From Chloroflexota bacterium (lineage in GTDB: Bacteria > Chloroflexota > Limnocylindria > Limnocylindrales > CSP1-4), in assembly GCA_013698385.1 (NCBI GenBank), contig JACCVB010000032.1, positions 1-8,112 of the forward strand: a stretch of 8,112 bases of DNA, written 5' to 3'. The first letter of the stretch is position 1. Each line of letters starts with the position of its first letter. The notes below the pieces were generated by a model. The model saw only the letters and a program-made list of their open reading frames with translations. It made no database searches and had not been told where the DNA came from. The translations under genes and the position numbers were made by a program. Positions 1-4,391 of the stretch are shown piece after piece.

Positions 1-1
1 C

Positions 2-511
2 TATTCCCACCGCGACGCCGAGGCCCAGGCCTCCACGGATGCCCTGACCGGCTTGCCCAACCGGCGCTATTTCGAGGAGCTGGTCCGGTTGCTGGCGCGT
101 CGGCGCCGCGCTGGTGACGCGGTCGGGATCCTGATGGTCGATATCGATCGATTCAAGGTGCTCAACGACACGTACGGACACGGCACCGGCGATGAGGTCC
201 TGCGCGCGGTGGCTGGCGCCATCGTCTCGGCCGTGCGCGAGGACGACGTGCCGGCTCGGTTCGGCGGTGAGGAATTCGTCGTCCTGCTGCGGAATCCCGG
301 GACGCAGGTCGCCTTCGAAGTCGGTGAGCGGATCCGGGCGGCGGTCGCGGGTCTCGACCTCAGGTCGCTCGGCGTGCCGGGGGTGAGCGTGTCTATTGGG
401 GTCGCCGTGAGCACGGAGCCGGACGAGCCGATCGACGCGCTGATCGAAGTCGCCGACAAGGCACTTTATCGAGCCAAGCGTGCCGGCCGCGACCGGGTCG
501 TCGCCGCGTGA
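2..511 (+). CDS. Diguanylate cyclase (GGDEF domain), C-terminal part, 5' end outside window
   Basis: The frame is open from the window edge to the TGA at 509-511, giving 169 visible residues; the true start lies upstream. The visible part is one complete GGDEF domain. It opens with DALTGLPN (38-61), the classic first motif of the fold. VDIDRFK follows (about 137-157), carrying the metal-binding aspartate, then LNDTYGHGTGD and the active-site GGEEF at 263-277. An RxxD inhibitory site (R-E-D-D, 236-247) sits exactly five residues before GGEEF, so both catalysis and product inhibition look intact. Family knowledge: such domains condense two GTP to cyclic di-GMP. The residues before DALTGLPN are polar and helix-prone, as expected of a linker from an upstream sensor or membrane module that cannot be seen here. 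The TTG at 53 lies inside the conserved motif and is not a credible start. The next gene begins 19 bases after the stop. Confidence 0.95.
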   Translation, partial: YSHRDAEAQASTDALTGLPNRRYFEELVRLLARRRRAGDAVGILMVDIDRFKVLNDTYGHGTGDEVLRAVAGAIVSAVREDDVPARFGGEEFVVLLRNPGTQVAFEVGERIRAAVAGLDLRSLGVPGVSVSIGVAVSTEPDEPIDALIEVADKALYRAKRAGRDRVVAA

Positions 512-517
512 GCGTTC

Positions 518-523
518 TACCAT
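518..523 (+). promoter_or_regulatory. Possible -10 box for a leaderless polymerase X transcript
   Basis: TACCAT lies 7 bases upstream of the GTG at 531, with no Shine-Dalgarno sequence between. A TANNNT box at this distance would put the transcription start on or next to the start codon, the usual geometry of leaderless genes in high-GC bacteria. No convincing -35 box is visible. The 4392 gene has a similar box (TAGCAT). The assignment is inferred from position and resemblance only. Confidence 0.35.
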
Positions 524-530
524 CGCGGTC

Positions 531-2357
531 GTGACCGACGACGACCACGAACGCCTCACCAACGGGGACCTCGCCCGCCTGTTCCACGACATCGGGGACA
601 TGCTGGAAGTCAAGGGCGAGCTCGTGTTCAAGACGGTCGCCTATCACCGCGCGGCGGACGCGATCGGGCGCAGTCCGGTGGACCTCATGGCGGCCTATCG
701 GGCGGGGACGCCGCCGCGCATCCCGGGTGTCGGCGCAGCCATCGGCGACAAGCTGGTCGAGCTCGCCCGGACCGGTCGTCTGGCGTTCTACGACCGCCTC
801 GCCGCCGAGGTCCCACCGGGCCTCGTGGAACTGTTGCGGATCCCGGGACTCGGGCCAAAGACGGTCCGCCAGATCTACGGCGAGCTCGGCATCGAGACGA
901 TGGAGGACCTTCGCCAGGCCGCCGAAGCCGGGACGCTGCGCTCGCTGCGCGGGCTGACGGCCAAGACGGAACAGCTCGTGCTGGAGGGCATCCGGCGGCT
1001 CGAGACCCGGCCGCAGCGCCTGCACCTGCATCGGGCGTCGCAGCTCGTGGACGAGCTGATCGAGACGCTGCGGGATACCCCCGGCCTCCAGGAGATCGAG
1101 CCCGCCGGGTCGTTCCGTCGACGGCGCGAGACGATCGGTGACCTGGACCTGCTGGCGGAGACGGACGATTGCCCAGGGCTGATCGAGCGGTTCGTGTCGC
1201 TGGGCGTCGTCGATCACGTCGTGAACCGCGGTGGCTACAAGGCGGCCATCGGGCTGCTGCGCGGACCGCAGGTGGACCTGATGGTCATGCCACCCGGCGA
1301 TGCGGGTACGTACCGGATCCACTTCACGGGATCCAAGGAACACAACGTGCGCCTGCGCGCGCGGGCACGCGAACAGGGCTGGAGCCTGTCCGAAAAGGGT
1401 TTCCTGCGGATCGGCGAGGACGGCGAGCCGTTGACCGGCTCCGAGGCGGAACTGCGGACGTTCGCCACGGAGACGGAGGCGTACGCGTTCCTCGGCCTGC
1501 CGTTCATCGAGCCGGAGCTGCGCGAGGACCAGGGCGAGATCGAGGCGGCGCTCGCCGGCCGGCTGCCCTCGCTGATCACGCTTCGGGACCTGCGTGGCGA
1601 CCTGCACAGTCACTCGGACTGGTCCGACGGCGTCCACACGATCGAGGTCATGGCCGAGGCGGCCCGTCGCCGCGGCCACGCCTACCAGGTCCTGACCGAC
1701 CACAGCCAGTCGCTCGCCATCGCGCGCGGCCTGACGCCCGATCGAGTGGAGGAGCAGCGGGCGATCATCGCCGGGCTCAACGCGCGTTTCGCTTCCGAGG
1801 AGGCCGCCGGGACGGCACCGCCTGCGACGCCGCCCGAGGGCTTCCGACTGCTCCACGGTTGCGAGCTGGAGGTGCGGGCAGACGGCCGGCTCGACTACGA
1901 GGACGACCTGCTCGCCCGGTTCGATCTCGTCGTGGCGTCCGTCCACGTGGCCCGCCGCCAATCCCGGGCCGAGCTGACCGCCCGGACCCTGAACGCCATC
2001 CGCAGTCCGCACGTGGACGTCATCGCCCACCCATCCGGCCGGATGATCCTGGATCGGGACGACCTGGACCTGGACTGGGACGTCGTGTACGCCGAGGCGG
2101 CGCGGACCGGGACCGCGCTGGAGATGAACGGTTCGCCCCATCGATTGGACCTCGCGGTCGAGCGCGCTCGGCGGGCGGTCGAAGTCGGCTGCGTCCTTAC
2201 GGTCGACTCCGACGCGCACAAGACGGCCGAGTTCGATCACCTCGGGTGGGGCATCAGCCAGGCGCGCCGGGCGTGGGTCGAGGCTACGGATGTGATCAAC
2301 ACGCGATCTCGCGCGGACCTCCTGGCCTGGGTCGCGGCCAAGCCAGGGCGGGTGTGA
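531..2357 (+). CDS. polX: DNA polymerase X family protein with C-terminal PHP nuclease domain
   Basis: Predicted 608 residues from GTG 531, slightly longer than the roughly 570 usual for bacterial PolX. Domain order: an N-terminal 8-kDa-like domain with two helix-hairpin-helix motifs (IPGVG from residue 64, IPGLG from residue 104); the polymerase palm, with GSFRR at 193-197, the metal aspartates D204 and D206 in GDLDLL, and the third, D249, in QVDLMVM; then the thumb motif TGSKEHN (266-272). The C-terminal PHP domain keeps all expected metal ligands: H359 and H361 (HSHSDWSDG), D390 and H391, E445, H472, H500, D561 and H563. Known of the family: gap-filling synthesis in base-excision repair, with the PHP domain giving 3'-5' exonuclease and often AP-endonuclease activity. 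Intact motifs suggest both halves are active. The frame stays open back to 480, but GTG 531 is preferred because the earlier start would overlap the cyclase gene and add residues unlike the family. The stop overlaps the start of the next gene. Confidence 0.96.
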   Translation: MTDDDHERLTNGDLARLFHDIGDMLEVKGELVFKTVAYHRAADAIGRSPVDLMAAYRAGTPPRIPGVGAAIGDKLVELARTGRLAFYDRLAAEVPPGLVELLRIPGLGPKTVRQIYGELGIETMEDLRQAAEAGTLRSLRGLTAKTEQLVLEGIRRLETRPQRLHLHRASQLVDELIETLRDTPGLQEIEPAGSFRRRRETIGDLDLLAETDDCPGLIERFVSLGVVDHVVNRGGYKAAIGLLRGPQVDLMVMPPGDAGTYRIHFTGSKEHNVRLRARAREQGWSLSEKGFLRIGEDGEPLTGSEAELRTFATETEAYAFLGLPFIEPELREDQGEIEAALAGRLPSLITLRDLRGDLHSHSDWSDGVHTIEVMAEAARRRGHAYQVLTDHSQSLAIARGLTPDRVEEQRAIIAGLNARFASEEAAGTAPPATPPEGFRLLHGCELEVRADGRLDYEDDLLARFDLVVASVHVARRQSRAELTARTLNAIRSPHVDVIAHPSGRMILDRDDLDLDWDVVYAEAARTGTALEMNGSPHRLDLAVERARRAVEVGCVLTVDSDAHKTAEFDHLGWGISQARRAWVEATDVINTRSRADLLAWVAAKPGRV

Positions 2358-3211
2358 CGGGCTCGCCAGCGGTGTCGGGACCGGCGCTCGACGTCGAGCT
2401 CGCGCGCCGCGATCTCGTCCTGACCTCGCTCGTCGGGATCGGCTTGTCCCGGCTGGTGGAGCCGCCGGCGGTCTGGCTCGTCGCCGTCCTGCTGGTGGCT
2501 GCGCTGGTCGTCGGCGGCCTGCAGGTCCTGGCTGACGAGAGTGCCGAAGGTCTCGGCAGCGGCCTCCCGAGCCGCCGTGGCGTCCCCAGCCGCGAAAGCC
2601 TGGGAATCCCGGTCGAAGCGCTGATCCTGCCGGCGGTCGTGACGTTCGCGGGCGTGGGGGCGGTGAGGATCGTGCCCGTCGGGTTGTGGCTCGTGCCCGC
2701 CATGGCTGCGGTTGCGTTACTCGTCGATCGGTGCCTGGCCATCGAGGCGCAGATCGTGGTGGATCGCGGCAGTCTGAGCGACGACGACCGGAGAGCGGTA
2801 CTCGCCACGGTCGTGCTGGTCGCGTTCGCGGGCTTCGTGGGTGTCGCGGCCATGGTTCCGGGCGGGCCAGGCGCGTCGATCGACGACTGGTGGCTCGTCG
2901 GAGCGGACGGCGCGATCGCCTTCCTGCTCGGATATCGCGCGGCCGCCCTGCGGGTCGTCACGGTCCGAGTCGCGGCCTGGTCCGCGGCGACGTACGGCGC
3001 AGCGGTCGCCATCGGCGCGTCGGCGATGCAGGCGGCGACGTTGCCACCCTTGCTCGCCCCGGCCCTGCTAACCCTCGTGTTCTACCTCTGGGGAACGTTC
3101 CACGCGTCCTCGTCCGATCGCCGCCGACATTCCGGCTGGCTGCGGCAGACCCTGATGTTGGTCGTGCTCGGGATCGTGGTCTTGACCTGGAACCTGCTCT
3201 CGCCGAACTGA
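2354..3211 (+). CDS. Multi-pass integral membrane protein of unknown function
   Basis: Predicted 285 residues. The GTG start at 2354-2356 overlaps the TGA of the polymerase gene (GTGA, a four-base overlap), typical of translational coupling, so the two are probably one transcript. The same frame is open far upstream, but that part lies across the polymerase and is arginine/proline-rich shadow; hydrophobic character begins only after 2354. About seven or eight hydrophobic segments are visible, at residues roughly 37-59, 87-107, 108-130, 148-168, 180-200, 206-228, 230-249 and 264-282. A short polar loop (61-85) and a charged loop (131-147, rich in D and R) separate some of them. There is no signal peptide, catalytic motif or known transporter signature, and I do not recognise the family. 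A link to DNA repair or to c-di-GMP signalling would rest on position alone. The TGA at 3209-3211 is followed by a 256-base gap. Confidence 0.85.
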   Translation: MTGSPAVSGPALDVELARRDLVLTSLVGIGLSRLVEPPAVWLVAVLLVAALVVGGLQVLADESAEGLGSGLPSRRGVPSRESLGIPVEALILPAVVTFAGVGAVRIVPVGLWLVPAMAAVALLVDRCLAIEAQIVVDRGSLSDDDRRAVLATVVLVAFAGFVGVAAMVPGGPGASIDDWWLVGADGAIAFLLGYRAAALRVVTVRVAAWSAATYGAAVAIGASAMQAATLPPLLAPALLTLVFYLWGTFHASSSDRRRHSGWLRQTLMLVVLGIVVLTWNLLSPN

Positions 3212-3240
3212 ACAGGGCGTTGCAGCGTCAACTCGGCGTT

Positions 3241-3269
3241 GGGCTCGTGGTGCCCCCCAACACTAGCCC
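3241..3269 (+). terminator. Terminator-like hairpin after the polymerase/membrane-protein genes
   Basis: GGGCTCGTG (3241-3249) and CACTAGCCC (3261-3269) form a nine-base stem with one mismatch, around an 11-base loop that contains six cytosines. It lies 29 bases after the membrane-protein stop. No T-run follows, so it is not a canonical intrinsic terminator. It could be a T-less terminator, an mRNA 3'-end stabiliser, or chance in GC-rich DNA. Confidence 0.4.
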
Positions 3270-3333
3270 GGGCGACGCGTCCGTGGATCGCGCTTGGCGA
3301 CACCATCCCAACCCCCGGGCCAGGGCCCACCGT

Positions 3334-3362
3334 TTGACGGCAGGCCATTCGGATGCTAAGAA
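3334..3362 (+). promoter_or_regulatory. Candidate promoter for the TPR/HIRAN-like gene
   Basis: TTGACG (3334-3339) resembles a -35 box and is followed, after exactly 17 bases, by TAAGAA (3357-3362), preceded by TG one base away (TGC, 3354-3356) as in an extended -10. The -10 lacks the usual final T. Transcription would start near 3369, leaving an untranslated leader of about 100 bases before GTG 3468. It sits in the only sizeable non-coding gap in the window, ahead of a gene with its own ribosome binding site. Confidence 0.45.
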
Positions 3363-3451
3363 AGGACCCCCGCGCAGCGGCCGTCCGCACCATGCCGCGC
3401 GCCCTGAACAGATTCGCTCCAGGACCCGACCGCTCGAACCAGCGCGCCCCG

Positions 3452-3457
3452 AAAGGA
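3452..3457 (+). promoter_or_regulatory. Shine-Dalgarno site for the 3468 gene
   Basis: AAAGGA lies 10 bases before GTG 3468 and fixes that start. The longer string GAAAGGAC (3451-3458) is an exact copy of 3360-3367 at the beginning of the presumed leader. The upstream copy has no start codon at a useful distance. Confidence 0.7.
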
Positions 3458-3467
3458 CGACCCGCCC

Positions 3468-4325
3468 GTGACCTTCACCGATGTCGAAACCAACGCTCAG
3501 AGCCCGGTCAACCTGATCCGGACCAAACGCCAACTGGCCGAACAGGCCATCGTCCAGGCGACGGCTGCCCAGTGGTCCGAGGCGGCGGCCACGAATCGCC
3601 GACTCCTGGAGCACGGGCCGGACGCGGAGGCCGAGAACCGCCTTGCCAAGTCCCTGTGGGAGCTTGGGATGCTCGGCGAGGCGCGCGAGCACTACCAGAC
3701 GGCGCTCGCCCTGGATCCCACGAACCGGATCGCCGAGCGCAACATCGACCGGCTCAAGATGCTGCTCAACGCCGCGGGCGAGAAGACCGTCCCGGCCCAG
3801 GCCGGCAGCAAGGCCCCCGTCTCGATCTTCGTGGAGGAGACCGGCAAGACCGGTTTCGCCTTCCTGACCGACCTCGCGAGCCCCAAGGAGTTGGCACAGG
3901 TCAACCCCGGCGATGCCGTGGAGCTGACCCCCCAGGGCAACCGGATCATCGCCTTCAGCAACGGCATGCGCATCGGCGTGGTGGAGCCGCGGGTCGCCGC
4001 ACGCCTGCTCAAGCTCATGGCGGATGGCAACAAGTACGCGGCCGGCGTGACGAGCCTTGGCGACAAGGACGTCCGGCTGATCATCCGCGAGGTCTTCCAG
4101 GATCCGATCAACTACGGCAAGGTCAGCTTCCCGACTGCCGCCAAGTACACGGACCTGCGTCCGTACACGAAGGGCACGCTCGTCCGCGAGGAGATGGAGT
4201 TCGAGGACGAGCTGGAGGACGACGAGGACGACGACGAGATCACCGACCTCGATCGTGTCCTCCCGCCCGAAGCCACCACGGACGAGGCCTTCGAAGCCGA
4301 GGACGACGACCTCGACGAGTCCTGA
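3468..4325 (+). CDS. TPR protein with HIRAN-like segment and strongly acidic C-terminal tail
   Basis: Predicted 285 residues, starting at GTG 3468 behind a good Shine-Dalgarno site. Residues about 23-90 form two TPR-like helical pairs; the second is clear (AKSLWELGMLGEAREHYQTA, ending at LDPTN). A linker (101-118) leads to a beta-rich part at 119-210. There, GDAVELTP (148-155), NGMRIGVVEPRVA (165-177) and a following helix (RLLKLMADG) resemble the HIRAN fold, in which a G-D-x-V/L-x-L strand precedes a G-x-x-I-G strand and an alanine/leucine helix. This match is by eye and tentative. Known of HIRAN: it binds DNA ends or damaged DNA in repair proteins. The last 45 residues (241-285) contain 26 Asp/Glu and one Arg, likely a disordered tail that could mimic nucleic acid or dock on a basic partner. 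There is no signal peptide or membrane segment, so it is probably cytoplasmic. The methyltransferase-like gene follows after 66 bases. Function unknown. Confidence 0.88.
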   Translation: MTFTDVETNAQSPVNLIRTKRQLAEQAIVQATAAQWSEAAATNRRLLEHGPDAEAENRLAKSLWELGMLGEAREHYQTALALDPTNRIAERNIDRLKMLLNAAGEKTVPAQAGSKAPVSIFVEETGKTGFAFLTDLASPKELAQVNPGDAVELTPQGNRIIAFSNGMRIGVVEPRVAARLLKLMADGNKYAAGVTSLGDKDVRLIIREVFQDPINYGKVSFPTAAKYTDLRPYTKGTLVREEMEFEDELEDDEDDDEITDLDRVLPPEATTDEAFEAEDDDLDES

Positions 4326-4354
4326 TCCGGGAGCCCCGCCCACAGGACCCCTGA

Positions 4355-4375
4355 CCGGCGGGTTCGGCCCGTCGG
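4355..4375 (+). terminator. Hairpin after the TPR gene, terminator-like but lacking a T-run
   Basis: CCGGCGGG (4355-4362) pairs with CCCGTCGG (4368-4375), eight base pairs with one G-U, around the loop TTCGG. It begins 29 bases after the TPR stop, nearly the same spacing as the hairpin after the membrane-protein gene. No T-run follows. Its right arm is shared with the next inverted repeat, so the two structures cannot form together. Confidence 0.45.
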
Positions 4376-4391
4376 CTAGCATCTGCCGACG
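4370..4391 (+). promoter_or_regulatory. Perfect inverted repeat around a -10-like box, touching the start codon
   Basis: CGTCGGC (4370-4376) and GCCGACG (4385-4391) are exact inverted repeats of seven bases, separated by eight bases that contain TAGCAT (4377-4382). The right arm ends directly before ATG 4392. If TAGCAT is the -10 box, the transcript would start at or just before the ATG and the repeat would be an operator covering the promoter. If transcription enters from upstream, the repeat would instead fold into an RNA hairpin beside the start codon. No Shine-Dalgarno sequence is present, which fits a leaderless start. Confidence 0.45.

Noticed and set aside
480..530. Earlier GTG start at 480 for polymerase X
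   Set aside because: It would overlap the cyclase gene by 32 bases and add 17 residues unlike the PolX N-terminus, with no ribosome binding site.
393..2240. Long reverse-strand open frame of 615 codons opposite polymerase X
   Set aside because: It lies antisense to a gene with complete PolX and PHP motifs; its product is rich in R, Q, G and D with no domain, as expected from GC-rich third positions.
1169..2353. Upstream extension of the membrane-protein frame, giving a 680-codon reading frame
   Set aside because: This part lies over the polymerase gene in another frame and is arginine/proline-rich; hydrophobic protein begins only after GTG 2354, which overlaps the polymerase stop.
3212..3467. 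Possible tRNA or structured small RNA in the gap
   Set aside because: No cloverleaf, T-loop or anticodon arm could be assembled; only one modest hairpin and promoter-like elements were found.
3353..4354. Plus-strand open frame starting in the leader and overlapping the TPR gene in another frame
   Set aside because: The product is R/P/G-rich with no motif; the TPR frame has a Shine-Dalgarno site and recognisable repeats.
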